64,000 bases of DNA from Parelaphostrongylus tenuis (taxonomy: Eukaryota > Nematoda > Chromadorea > Rhabditida > Metastrongylidae), in assembly GCA_019055375.1 (NCBI GenBank), contig JAHQIW010000834.1:56759-120758 (forward strand). Reading direction: 5' to 3'. Below the pieces are notes generated by a model. The model had not been told where the DNA came from. It saw only the letters and a program-made list of their open reading frames with translations, and searched no databases. Shown here in pieces: positions 10,650-21,699 of this stretch. Positions within the stretch are counted from its first letter, which is position 1. Each line of letters begins with the position of its first letter. The position numbers and the translations under genes were made by a program.

Positions 10650-11600
10650 TCAAAAATCATCTCCCGCGCAGCATCACACTTTCTCTATCTACCCTGAGCC
10701 GACAACTTAGAGGGTTTCGATGTTGCGCGGTGTAATCACAAAACACTCAGAAGAATTTGAATATGGGACGAAGAAACATCTCACCGATCGGCATGCTGAA
10801 CAGCTTTTAATGATTTGAACGAATTTTAAGCCTAAGACAATCATGAACATGCTCTCTCTTGTTCTCCTTTTACGAAATTCGTATTTGTTCACTTCATAGA
10901 GATCTCGATGCTTAGTTGATTCAACATCATATTCATGAGAGACTTGCACCTCTTCCGCCCTGCAACCCTACCCCTTACTTTCTTCAGAGAGAGGCGGTCG
11001 ATAATGTAAGGATGCTGTAAATGCTACCTTCCTAACAGTGATTCAATAAAAAGAAAGTTTATCTTCGTGCTATTCACGACAGGTGGCTGCACATGTAACT
11101 AATGGCTAAAAATTACTTTATGTTCGGGTATTGGTCATTCGTCTTTGACATAAATGCTAAGCAGGAAGGACAGCTTCTGCTTAGAATTGTAAGCAAGATC
11201 CATTAAAGCGGCTACTTTTCTACAACTCAATGTTCGTCGGTCACTTACCTCAAAACGAATAATTGTATTCTCATGAGAAACGCCAATGACTGTTACGAAA
11301 CGGTAATGTGAGCCGTAATGGGAGTTGCTCATAGAAACAAAATTATTAGAGGCCAGCGATTTCGATCAGATCGATGACTTTAATATGTATTTGAAGGGAT
11401 GATGTGGAAGACACTGGTCATTTTATTGCTTGACTCACTGAATCTCAGTGGGGAAGAAGTCAAAAAGTTTTTTTTTGTTCAAGCTGCCGAATGGAACGTT
11501 GAACAAATGAAATACAAATGTGGCAACAAAGGGGTGGAGTACATTGGATGTTACACAAATTCTGTAACATATAATCCTAATGGTCAGCTGAAATCGATAA
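10650..11600 (-). repeat. Unknown duplicated segment, copy 2 (possible exons)
   Basis: This is the partner of 2230-3240. On the minus strand a peptide MSNSHYGSHYRFVTV (from 11332) is shared with copy 1. Its reading runs to a strong splice donor (TTTGAG then GTAAGTGACC, near 11237), which suggests a real or formerly real exon. A second open stretch (10949-10707 minus; LYEVNKYEFRKRRTRESMF) corresponds to a frame broken by stops in copy 1. I do not recognise the protein. The plus-strand ORF 11399-11746 overlaps and could be a shadow. Copy 2 looks less decayed than copy 1 in its lower half. Confidence 0.4.
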
Positions 11601-11749
11601 GTTGGCAAGGCAGTTTATTTTTTCGAGCTGTGACAAAAATTGTGTTTGTTTATCCTCGTGATGATGAAGAGAAATTCCTAGATCCATTGGGATTGTTAAC
11701 ATACATATACAGCGTCAACTTTTATCGTATTGAAGGGTTGGATTGAACA

Positions 11750-13930
11750 GTGTACGGATCCATCGATGAGCACAATATGAAGAAGCGCTTGTGTTTGACT
11801 GAAGTAAAGATTTGACACTTGAGTGAACACTTTCGATAACACCTATAAATTCGGCTCTTTCCTGAGCTTCGCTCAAAATAATACGCCGACGATTCCTTTA
11901 TGTAGAAGGACATGTTCATGTTTGAAAGAAAGTGTTGATTGTTTATGACGAGATCAAGTGAAAGTAGGCTTTACGAATCAAGATGGGACATATCAGCAAG
12001 ACATCTCTGACGAGTCAGAAGTGCATTATCATAAATGCACATAGGCAGCCTTTTGATTTCCTTCTGGTCAGGAAACACAGAGTTCAATATCTGAAGCTTC
12101 CGAGAAAGCTGTAGCCAAATATCTGGTGGAGGCTTTCGTGTTTACCCTTGATATGCCTCAAGATATAGTCGCTGCGAATCAAGTTTAGCAGTTACTGTTA
12201 ACGCACGTACTGAGTATATTCTACCCGTTTTCCAACATTTATGCAGCATTTCTCCTCTTCTATTTTCAGCATAGTTCACAACTTCGAGATAATGCTTCCA
12301 CTTGCATGGATACGGTTTCATTGAGATAAAATGATAGTTTTCTCGTCAACAATCGACTACTTGAGTTTGTGAGATCTATAGTGAAGTCGGAATTGTTGAG
12401 TGGAAAAAAGTAAGTACAGATATCCACAGGATTGCTGAGATATACCTTGGAACCTGATGTTTTTGTGTAACTGACTAGTCATAGTGTGTTTCCTAAGCAA
12501 CGTGTAGTAGTACGGTATCATCGAGGCACTCGTTCTATTCTTTATCAGCCGTATTTATTGGTGCAATCAGTAATCACTTGCCAACGAACGGATCTGAATA
12601 CACAAATTGGAATTAAAATTCAGCTAAATCAGAGCTGTGGTTAAAATCACAAATTTAAGATTTTCTTTTCTGCTTACTGTTTTATTGTTAACGGCATGGT
12701 GTGGTGAGAAACTTTAAAATACGGCTAATAGAAGGCTAGAGTCAGGACTTCGATGGCGTGGTGCGAGCACGCGCTGCGCTGCCCGGAAAGATGTAGTAGC
12801 GGCCTGAGTTCATGACATGAAACAACATCAGCTTCTGAGTCATAATAGTTTATTGAAATCTTGGAGACCAAATCCACATCATACTTCACCTACATACTAC
12901 TAAAAGACCTTCACACAGGGTTTGCTAAAGGTCGTACGTAGTAGACCGAGTGATTTCAATTTACACCCTTTTAACATGAGGATAAAAATACGTAATAAAA
13001 GTTGGAAATGTTTTTTGTGAAAGTGCAGCTCACCAATTGGAAAATGAGGATTTTTTCAAGGACTGAGAGATTTTCTGCGCTAAAACACTCCAATAAAAAG
13101 TCTTCTCGGTGATATGCTATCTTTTCGTGACAATAAAGTGTCCCGAGACTGCTAACTTTACTATGTAATTGCCAACAGACCTGCATCAGTTAGGACGACG
13201 GGATAACTAATCCAAAACCAAGCGTTGCATCCTTATCGTTAGTATAACGCATCAATGAGGCCTTCCATGAACGACTCTAGTGCAAAACCTGTAATCTAAA
13301 AGCTGAAGTTTAGTGGAAATTTTATGTTCGAGGAAAACATTGGGTGATATATGTATAAAAAACGATCCACACAGTCCAAAACAAGCAGACATGCGTCTAA
13401 CCAAAAAAAAATCTCGCTTTCGGGAAAACGTCAACTACATGCAGTGTAACCGTGAACAAGCTCAAGATCCTTCTATTATGAAGAACATTTTGTTTTGAAA
13501 ACTCTTTCGTGCACGAACGGAATTACATAATGTGCGAACTCTAGCACTTTCTGTTTTTGATTACTTTCCTCGTATCCATTACTCTCGAAGATCTTTGAGT
13601 TCTACCTTAGAATCAGCTATCACTTGAAATTTTCTTTTCCTTCTTCGATGTCAGTGATTACTCCTAGTGATAAATCTCCTTTAAAGATTGAAGATAACCG
13701 TATCAAGGCGTTCTTACGTGATTTGTAAGAGAGCGTTGAAAGAGGAGACCTTGTCGGAATCTGATTCCCTGTTGGGTGCATCAGTGACCACTAAGCTATC
13801 TTTCCCCGACAGGAAAGTTGGTAAATTCTATTATATTTATCGAGACCCGTCTTTGACACTGTAGCCCGTCTTCCCTTGCATGAATTTTTGGGTTCATTTC
13901 ACTATTCTTATCGTTAATCTGCTGCCCTCT
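11750..13930. other. Unassigned 2.2-kb block
   Basis: No convincing exon, repeat or RNA was seen. A slightly GC-richer patch near 12740-12830 and a weak hairpin near 12895-12945 (aaagacctt paired to aaggtcg) are the only structured features. Confidence 0.3.
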
Positions 13931-13937
13931 CTTCTCA

Positions 13938-14200
13938 TATGCATATATATATATATATATGGTGGTGCCGTGGCCGAGTGGTTGTGATGCTCGTCGCGGC
14001 GAACGTGGAGCCGAGCCTCACCTCCACACTCTTCGGACATTAACAAGAACCCTCTATGGAACGCCACAGCCACGCTATTCTCGAGATCGCAAGGAGACAT
14101 GCTTAACCAGTATTTTTCGTCGTACAAGAAGAAGACGAAAAACGAATGGAATGTTAGAAGTACTGGGATCCGCACAATAAAACAAATTGTGATGAAGGGT
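13938..14200 (+). repeat. tRNA-derived SINE, family C, copy 2 (reference)
   Basis: A short TA microsatellite (13941-13960) precedes the head ggtggtgccgtggccgagtg, a close match to the 5' half of class II (Leu/Ser) tRNA genes including the A box. The body and 3' end (gtactgggatccgcacaata) are shared with copies at 10318, 36012, 49295 and 60565. Class II tRNA heads are a known source of SINE promoters; the family assignment here is inference. Confidence 0.75.
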
Positions 14201-14379
14201 ATAGTAAATATAGAAATAAATATTATCTATGTATATATACACATATTGCGAAAAAAGTGTCATATTTTTCATACAGTTCATCAGTAAAAAACATATTGCG
14301 TAAAAAATAAATTCATTTGACTAAAAGATTAACTACGTTTAATTGAACAACTATAACAATAAATGAAAAGTCCATAAAA

Positions 14380-15320
14380 AAAATTCTCAAAATTGCCTCC
14401 TTTGGCTTGCACATATCTACGAAGTGGCCTGCGAAAATTTCTAACGATGTTCGCACCTGCCTGCAGCATTATTTCGCCCGCAGCGCGTGTCAAAGCCGTT
14501 TTGGGAGAGTCTACGGTAAAGTAACGATTAGCCGAGACTTGTATGGACCATTAGGAGTTAACTGGCAGCGTTGATTTTGACGCATCTGTTGATAAAGACC
14601 AACGGCGTCTTTTCGGTGGTGCAAAAGCCCTACCAGAGCATCACATGACTGCGGCCAGTGGTTTTTGCTACTGTGGACTTTTGCTGACCCTTCTTGAAAA
14701 GTTGTCGACGACTGTGACGATTGTGAATGGTTCAGCTGTGCAGATCTTCTCATTCCCAAAAAGTACCTCCGGCAAACGAGCACCAGCTATCAGACAAATC
14801 ATTGGAAAACCTTTGAAAGTCGTTCTTTTTTCATTTTCCTCTCTAAAAAGTGAACACGAGCGATATTGTAATTGAGCAGCTTCACCTTATTTTTATCAAC
14901 ATTTCGGACGTTCCACTCGCTGTTGCAGAGCTTCCCGAGCCATTTTGCTCAGCGAACTTGGCGGATTTTGTTAAACTTTGCAGCGACTCTTTTGAATGTT
15001 TCCCGGAGCAAACGAGGTGGTCGAACATCTTTTCGGCGATGGACCCCATTTCCTTCAATCCCTCTGAAACGTGTTACGGCCCTGTAAAAACGCTGTTTGA
15101 AACCAGTCAATTTTCAACAATATCGGGCGTTTTCATTCCTGTCTTGTGCAAATCAACCACTGCGATGCGTTCACTTTTACGACCCATAACTCACGTCGGA
15201 AAACAAATGAGTAAAACATTTTTAGACTATAAACCAAAATTGAACAAAGAATTCAGCAAAAATAGCAGCATTAATAGAAAAAGTATTATATGCTAAAATC
15301 AACAAAATACAAAATTATCA
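14380..15320 (-). pseudogene. Tc1-like transposase relic, near full length
   Basis: Read on the minus strand from about 15300, Tc1-like transposase blocks follow in family order but in changing frames. First comes an HTH block around VKLLNYNIARVHFLERK (matching the LKLxxYKIRRxQxLTExNK pattern). Then KTPLVFI with VKINAA near 14600-14580, and at the end QAKGGNF (consensus KAKGGHFE) near 14400. The DDE region between is scrambled and carries stops. Plus-strand ORFs such as 14850-15296 are shadows. A decayed relative lies at 4795-5090 and an isolated terminus at 17125-17235. Confidence 0.65.
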
Positions 15321-15339
15321 GAATCTTTGCACATCCTGT

Positions 15340-16230
15340 AAGGACAAAAATTATCGAACGGCTGTGTCTTGTATCACATTACTAAGTTGCTAATTAACAG
15401 TTGATCGAAAGCTGTAGTATTATGGACAACTAATAGACTGAATTTCGAGAAGCGTTTAACGTACAGCAGCACGATCACCGATGTAATGGTCAAAGGTTTT
15501 CACGAAAACATTTAAGAAGAGAGGTATGATGTGCAACAAGTTTCCAGAGCGAGACGAGTCACCAAGCTACTCACACAAACGGCAGAAAAAAGTAAAAGGT
15601 CTAGAGGTTCCCACGAGGACCACTCAACAATCACCGGATCATCAGATGATACCGATGATTGCTACAATTGCTGAACTAAAGCTTTGGTTCCTGCCACCTA
15701 TGAATTCGGATATCTACGAGAAGTTTTCCTGAGCAGGCACGAGCTTGCTCAGCAATGAGCGACTTTAGGACGGTTTTCTCTGTTTTTCGAAAGGTCAAAT
15801 TAACAAAGTAAATAACCATGCAGGCAGTTTTACGACCTCAGCAGAAAGTAGATTTGACACACAGTTGCGTTTGAAAGTTAGGAAGCTTTTTTGGAATACT
15901 CATCGCCATTTTCCTTTTGAGTCTTCTAAATGTCAACTATGCACAGGCTACGAAGAGCGTTGCATGGATCAAAACTTTGCCCGGTTTGGTCGGAAGAAAA
16001 ATTAACATGAAATGAGGTAGGATCATGCGAGATTACAAAGAAATTATTCTTGCGGTTCATTTCAAATACTTTTTCGAAGCGCTGTGATATTTTTGCCTTA
16101 ACCAAAGTTCTCATGAAGAATTAGTAGTCTCGCTGTTGTACTTTTGACGTTCCGTGGAATTCGACCCATCGGTTATCGCTACGACGCACAATGTGCACTG
16201 TCCAGATAGTTGTGGAAATTTTGGCATTCA
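15340..16230. other. Unassigned sequence
   Basis: No gene or repeat was recognised. A plus ORF at 15526-15732 (68 codons) has no family motif. Confidence 0.25.
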
Positions 16231-16239
16231 CTGCTGTAT

Positions 16240-16370
16240 CTCTGGTTTCCATTTGTGTTGTTTTTTGAAAAGACACAGATCAAGATGATATGATCTGATA
16301 AGGATGTAACATGTTTTGAACTGTTAGGTCTAGTGGTATACAGACGCCTGTTTCGTCAGATCAAGATATT
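16240..16370. repeat. Foldback family D, single arm
   Basis: The run acatgttttgaactgttaggt, followed by cagacgcctg, matches an arm of the family D elements at 6386-6776 and 8735-8885. No opposing arm lies close by. Confidence 0.5.
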
Positions 16371-16399
16371 AATTGCATCAATATGAAAATAGGGAGATC

Positions 16400-16780
16400 C
16401 AAATTCACTATATACACCACTACTCACCACACCCTTGTCTGAAAACCTGAAGGTCTCTCAAGGTCGCGCGAACGTGGCCCCGCACGCAAAAATTCACCTG
16501 GTGGTACCTACTGCAGCGTGAAGCAGCCACACGGGTCAGCCCAATCCAAGATGCAATGTATGGGTCTCACCATGGGTGCTCCGCTTTCTTGATCACGTGA
16601 ACCTTCCAGCCAGGTAAGCTTATGAGCGCTCGACAGCTATCGGCATACTCATTGCCACGTCGCTTTCTTCGGGTTTGAAAGAGACTTTGACCTCATTAGA
16701 CGAAAGGCAGGCATGACGGTCACCAATCCCAGGTCCTCCATCGAAGGCCTGAATGGTGACTGCCGCATCTAATCAACTGC
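16400..16780. other. GC-richer segment of unknown origin
   Basis: This 380-base block (ctgcagcgtgaagcagcc, catgggtgctccgctttc) is clearly richer in GC than its surroundings and flanked by repeat pieces. That suggests transposon UTR or a non-coding repeat, but I cannot name it. No frame stays open across it. Confidence 0.3.
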
Positions 16781-17124
16781 TTCCTAATTAGCAACTTAGC
16801 GATAAGATGCAAGATACAGCCGAACGATATTTTTTGTTCTTTTATGTCACTCATTGACGAATGTTACACAATGACGTCATATGAACGCTCAAAGCAAAGG
16901 GGAGGCTCAAAATTCCATGGAAAGCTCAAAATATGCTATCAATTCTGTGTCGCCTCCCATATACAGAAGATATCTCCTCGCGGAGCTGACTGAACCGAAA
17001 GGCACCCGTGCAAATGACGAGGCTGGAAGACCGAAAAATGTGTAATGCGCTGTATAAGTGCCATTACAGATCTTATGAGGAGCTCAAAACGTGCTATGTG
17101 AAAATAGACTAGTGATAGAACAGA

Positions 17125-17235
17125 TTCTAGACCAAAATTGAACAAGGAATTTATTAAAATTATAGGAATCACCAAAAAAAATATTATATCAAGGCTGAAC
17201 TTAACGAAATACAAAAATGGCAGAAATCCATCTCA
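17125..17235. repeat. Fragment of Tc1-like element end
   Basis: The run accaaaattgaacaagga, then aaaaatattatat and aaatacaaaaatg, parallels 15232-15320 at the end of the larger Tc1-like relic, in the same orientation. Confidence 0.5.
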
Positions 17236-17315
17236 TCGAATGTTTTTAAACCTCGCTGTAAACATTCAATATAGTCTGTGAGAAAATTTAAAGCCTTACC
17301 GAGGTTGACACGTCA

Positions 17316-17362
17316 GAACCATACGTATATTTCGAAAGTGTCGCCCTCTTCATCAGTGGTCC
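17316..17362 (-). ncRNA. Hammerhead-like ribozyme motif (left arm)
   Basis: On the minus strand: stem I strand GGACCA, core CTGATGA, a stem II segment, GAAA, then the stem I partner TGGTTC after GTA. Stem I pairs over six positions with one G-U. Stem II is non-canonical, with an extra A after the core, so activity is doubtful. Confidence 0.4.
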
Positions 17363-17495
17363 ACTCCTCACACTGAAGCCTACTTTATAGCAAGCATGGG
17401 GAGACGTTGTTTATGGAGATGTGTGCTATCATAAGCTACCACCATGAACAACCTCTCCACATCCCCACTGTAAAGTAGGGTTCATTGTGTGTTGG

Positions 17496-17542
17496 GGACC
17501 ACTGATGAAGAAGGCAACATCTGCGAAACGTACCTATGGCCC
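17496..17542 (+). ncRNA. Hammerhead-like ribozyme motif (right arm)
   Basis: Plus strand: GGACCA, CTGATGA, a stem II segment AAGGCAACA, GAAAC, then the CTA site position and TGGCCC. The expected GTH before the cleavage site reads CTA and stem I has one mismatch, so this copy is probably inactive. Confidence 0.35.
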
Positions 17543-17609
17543 TGACTTATCAACCTCGATAAAGCTTTAAACATTCCCACAGACAAACTTGACAAGACTT
17601 TTTCCGCAC

Positions 17610-18280
17610 CCTCTATTAGAACAGCGCCAATCGAGGCTTTTTCTTTCTCACTTCTCATTTCAATTATTAACTCTCCATGAAGTCTGTTAAAATTGTACTA
17701 AACTCTTTAACAGTTTTTTGCAGACAACTGGAGTTTTAGTGCAGGAACTATTCTTTGGCTAGAGAATTGAAAACCAGCACATAATCTGGCAATACAATGC
17801 TTCAAAGTATTCTCAAATTCTCGAGGATGAGTTCTAAAATGGGTTTCTTGACATGATTAATCTATTTTCGTATAAGATGAGCGATTTTCTAATCGATTAT
17901 CAGTTGAATAATCGCAAGTCGTCAGAGTAGACTTCTTGTGAGAAAAATGCGCCACTTCAGACCATGAAGTGCTTCCTATGCAAATTTAAACCACAAGCGT
18001 TCCCCAGCTTAGAGATCACCAACGTGGGAACGTTGCTGGAATTGCCTCGAGTAGCCGCCACCGACGTGACTAGTTCTTCAATACATATTTGCTGATCTGT
18101 TAGTTATCTTGTAGACTGCGCTCTTTTGAATTATTTCTTAGACTATTTTATGTAAACTCTGAGTTGTTATCACCCTTTTAAGCTATTTGATCAAGCTCAT
18201 CTACCAATAATCTCTCTGTCAAAAATAGTGCTGGGATAACTCTATCACCTGTAATCTGTCGTTCCGCTGATCGTCGAGTG
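17610..18280. other. Unassigned sequence
   Basis: No exon or repeat was recognised between the PLE repeats and the RTE relic. Confidence 0.25.
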
Positions 18281-18289
18281 ACTCGAGCG

Positions 18290-19690
18290 GCTACAAGTAA
18301 TGCTTCTAGTTTTCCCTAGCGCTTGCAAAAGTAGTCCAATGAGTATTCCTCGGTGAAGATTCGCTGAGCTTTAAATATTTCTTTCACGGTCTTCTTGAAG
18401 AAATCAAGCCATCGGGTCGTTGGCCTTCCTGTGGAGCGCTTGATGTCCTGAAGAATCCAGTCGGTAACGGCTTACGTCCATCGCTTGTCGTTGAAGCGCA
18501 TCACGAGTCCGGCTCACCTTATTTCCGATACCTTTAAGTGTAGAATGGACACTCTGAATTTTCCATCGTTGATGTAGATTAAGACTTCGGATCGTTTCTC
18601 TTACTTGCGAGATACGTATTGCTTCTGCATCGAAATTTCGACTGCGCTTTCAACAAAACCAAGTGAATTTTCATCGTGCTTACGTAGCGACCAGGTTTCT
18701 GATGCATACGTTAAGCCAAAGATATCGCTGAGTCAGGAAAGTGAGAATGAATTTGAATGATTTTCGATCTCATTACTACATCTTTGATGCTCCGGAATAT
18801 CTCTCAAGTCGCTCGCTTTTTCTTGTTCAACCTCGAGCTAAATCATTTATAATTTTGACTTTCCCACCTAGAATGAACGTCACTGGAGCATTTAGAGGTA
18901 CTCATTCTGTGAAGAGTGTAAGAGGCAATCTAACCAATACTTTCCTTAGTAACATCGCTTTCGTAAGCTTGAGCTGGATATCAATCTTTCCACAAGAGTT
19001 ATTAGAATTGGTAAGCATTCGCTTCGCTTGGCTTATGCCTGATGCTATAGGGACGATATCATGAACGAAGCGAAGATCGTTCAATTGCCGACCATAAATT
19101 TTTGCTGCCATATCGTCTCATTCTAATGTTCGCATAATTTTTGGAAGATGGGAGTGAATAGTTTTAGCGAGACGGTATCGCCTTGTCAAGCCCCATTTTT
19201 ACATTCATAAAATCTCAAACGGCGATATATTGGTTATGAAATCTCCATATAGTTCACGAAGACTCTTCATGTATTAAGTAGGGCTGCCCTGGTTGTTCAG
19301 ACCTATAATGGTTTATAGTAGTTAATCCGTCTTGAAACTCTGCTTGTTCGCATGACCTTCATTCTTTCAGTACTCTGTCGATCCTTTCTTTTTGGACATT
19401 TTAGTGAAGAATATACAAATGACGGACAGCAAGCAGATTGGGAAATATTCTAATGTTGTGAAAGTTCCCTTTTCGACAATGTTACGGTCTTGGTGGTGAT
19501 CACTGATGGGGAACCTTCTATTCTAACAAGTAACAACTGGAAAGCTGAACTAATATGTTGATGAGAACTGGCGGGAGATTCGTCAAATGTATCGCTTACC
19601 CTGTGTAGACGAGTTCCTTCTATTCTTCATCGACGAAGTAGTGTCCCGCATTTTGAGAAGAAGAGCCGATGTGACGACAAATTCATTCTC
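18290..19690 (-). pseudogene. RTE-type LINE reverse transcriptase relic
   Basis: Minus strand. From about 19111 the reading GRQLNDLRFVHDIVPI is the RTE reverse transcriptase active-site region, followed by SQAKRMLTN and KIDIQLKLTKAM, the downstream helix of the same domain. Family elements have LRFADDIVLI, so the catalytic FADD has become FVHD and the first Asp is lost. Further down (18430-18350) GRPTTRWLDFFKKTVKE matches the C-terminal GRPPTRWSDFF block. Frameshifts separate the blocks. RTE LINEs supply target-primed reverse transcription; this copy is dead. The plus ORF 18741-19064 is a shadow. Confidence 0.8.
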
Positions 19691-19699
19691 TCTTTTATT

Positions 19700-20460
19700 T
19701 CATATGATGGTGCATGGACGTGGCTATTGAAGAAATCCGTGTAGTAATTATGAATGATTCTGTCCATTGCCTTTCCGGACGCTGTAACTGTTCCATTAGG
19801 GCGTCGGAATTCAATTGTAAAAGGCGAAATTGTAAAATAATATCAGCTTCATGTTTTTTAAAAACTGTTTCTGAATCTCATCTTCGTTACACAATTTTAG
19901 GTAAGACCAATACCTTCTGGAGATGTACGTAGCTTGGAAAACAATACTTGAACATAACATGCGATAATTTATTTGTAAAGCATTTTTGTGATAGTCCTTT
20001 CTGAACCACGGTCTAAAATTCTGCGTCCAACTTTTGATGGTCTGAAAATCTGTTTCTGCAATTGCAATAGTCAGAATGCTCAAATTTTGATCTTTTTGAG
20101 CTAGATTAAATAAAATTTTTTTCATGCCTCTTTAGTCCCGATAATTTCTGCATTCCATTCATGTCATTGAAGGCTCGAAAAAAATGTCATTCAAAAATGA
20201 AAGCAATTAAAGTTTTAAAATCTTCTTCTTTGTTCGGGTTGGAAGCTTAATCTTGCTTTTTTTTTGACCATGAAAGTTGAAAACTGGACAATCAAACAAC
20301 ATGCTCCTAAGATCAACCATCTGTAGACCTCGACATAATTCGATATTCTACAATTCTTTCTTTATGAGCCAGATTGAAATCTAGGCAAGGTTCATTTGTA
20401 AACCTTTCCTTCAACTTCCGCATTCGATGCGTTCCGTCTTTTCCAGAAGCGATTATTCGA
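19700..20460. other. Unassigned AT-rich sequence
   Basis: No exon or repeat was recognised. A minus ORF (19811-20125, 104 codons) is AT-driven and lacks motifs. Confidence 0.25.
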
Positions 20461-20465
20461 CTCAG

Positions 20466-20663
20466 TCACGCGAAATTGCTTGCCCCCGTTTGTGGTTGAA
20501 GTTTGGCGACTTTTCTTCTTCTCCTGATAAAGGTGCTTGGATGACGAAGTTGTGGACAAGCTGATTTTTCCAGGCGCTGGAGAAGGCGAAACTGCTGAAA
20601 GGTCAGCTGTCGAATGAGGTTATTACGACAACCACGTGCACTGGTTGAGAAGAAAAGTGCCAC
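20466..20663 (+). repeat. Penelope-like element 3' terminus
   Basis: The sequence aligns in plus orientation with the 3' tail of the PLE at 29690-29900 (there on the minus strand). Both carry tttttccaggc, then gctGGAGAAGGCGAAAC or its equivalent, then gaaaggt and cagctg. The open frame seen on the opposite strand in both copies, with a shared CPQ.R pattern, may be a side effect of this conserved DNA. Confidence 0.5.
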
Positions 20664-20669
20664 TACATA

Positions 20670-21215
20670 TTTTGATTACCTTTACGTAGAAATTATACAA
20701 TACGCACAATGACTTAAATTCCCTCTTCAGGTAAAGCCATAGCAATTATGAAAACTTTTATTGGATGCAGTAGAGGAATATATTGTATATATGTATATAT
20801 ATATATTTCTTTTCCAGATTTCATTGTTTTCCTGCTTTTTCGCAGTGTTGTCATGCTCCATATATACAGCGATGATAGTCAAGTGCTATGCAAAACGCGA
20901 ATTCAACTAAGAGTCGAACTTGCGTATTACTCATATACAGGCGCGTGCTACCACAACGCCATTGAAGCCACCGTTTTGCCACCACATTTTCTTCAATATG
21001 ACTTATCTTAGTTATCAGTCACTTACCTTGAAAGACTTAGTTGGGTGGTCACGTATGGGCAAATCTGACTGAGCTGGCAGCAATTTGGCCGCGGCGTGGC
21101 TGGAACCCGCGTTCAACTCTTGCTAGAGGTCGGATTTTTGCTCACCACTCAATCCTTCTTGGTATGTATTAGAGTCAAGCGACAGAATGTCGCGTACAAT
21201 GACGTGCAGGAATGT
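20670..21215. other. Unassigned sequence with short TA run
   Basis: A short TA microsatellite lies near 20783-20806. No gene was recognised. Confidence 0.25.
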
Positions 21216-21220
21216 ACCTC

Positions 21221-21332
21221 CAAAAGTATTTTTGTTCTCTTAGAAATCCTGTTCAAAGTTTGTACAACCGAAAATGTGGAAAGTGATTTGCTTTGGGCAT
21301 GAGATCGGACCAAGAAACCTATATTTGATTTG
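21221..21332 (-). CDS. Candidate exon
   Basis: Minus-strand reading with an open, Ser/Lys-rich frame (SNIGFLVRSHAQ ... RISKRTKILLE). It is bounded by an AG (TGGATAG) and a GT donor (TTGGAG then GTACAT). It lies downstream of the exon at 21470-21658, but in this frame the phase does not match that exon. A second open frame at the same place would match and end in a stop. It is a weak candidate. Confidence 0.22.
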
Positions 21333-21469
21333 CTATCCACAGCCAATGATTCTTATGATCTCATAACTTCTACAGTGTGTTGATGGTGTCCAGATCGCTA
21401 ATCTTCCAAGTCGTCATATCATATATTACATAGTCGACGTCGATGACTATTTCTATAGAATGCACTTAC

Positions 21470-21658
21470 TTTGCTGATTCTCTGCCTCATAGCTACACCA
21501 TTACCGCTACCTTGTCGCTGGCAGCTCATTGTAATGTCATTCGCAAAGAATTTGTCGGCCGTTGCCCGATATCCCACTTTTTCTGCAGGTCCATTTTTCT
21601 CGTTTTCTTCCAATCGTACACTTTCCGACGTACCTCGGCTTATTTTTTGACAACTCAT
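21470..21658 (-). CDS. Candidate coding exon, hydrophilic protein
   Basis: The minus-strand reading starts at an ATG (MSCQKISRGTSESV) and stays open for 63 codons. The protein is polar and charged (LEENEKNGPAEK, then MRQRISK) and ends at a textbook splice donor, CAGCAAA then GTAAGTGCATT. The frame is also open upstream of the Met for about 20 more codons with several Cys, so the true start is uncertain. No domain is recognised. A plus-strand ORF over the same bases is judged a shadow because the donor fits only the minus strand. Confidence 0.4.
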
Positions 21659-21699
21659 CGGAATAACAGAACACTTGTAACGGCAAGATAAATAATGCG

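Larger units (their letters stand above)
17262..17604. repeat. Inverted pair of Penelope-type terminal repeats
   Basis: Two arms of about 160 bases meet near 17430 in inverted orientation. Matching marks are gaggttgaca against tatcaacctc, the core ctgatgaag in both, and cctactttata against taaagtaggg. The repeated core matches 3' PLE remnants elsewhere in the window (20560, 29755, 53290), which share a GAAGGC...GCCGAAACG-like motif. PLEs are known to carry such repeats, often in tandem or inverted arrangement. Each arm holds one hammerhead-like motif, listed separately. Confidence 0.55.

Noticed and set aside
11399..11746. 115-codon plus ORF with signal-like start (MMWKTLVILLL)
   Set aside because: The homologous position in copy 1 (about 3035) has early stops, and the better-conserved reading is on the minus strand.
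14850..15296. 148-codon plus ORF
   Set aside because: It lies opposite a decayed Tc1-like transposase on the minus strand, whose conserved blocks explain the open frame.
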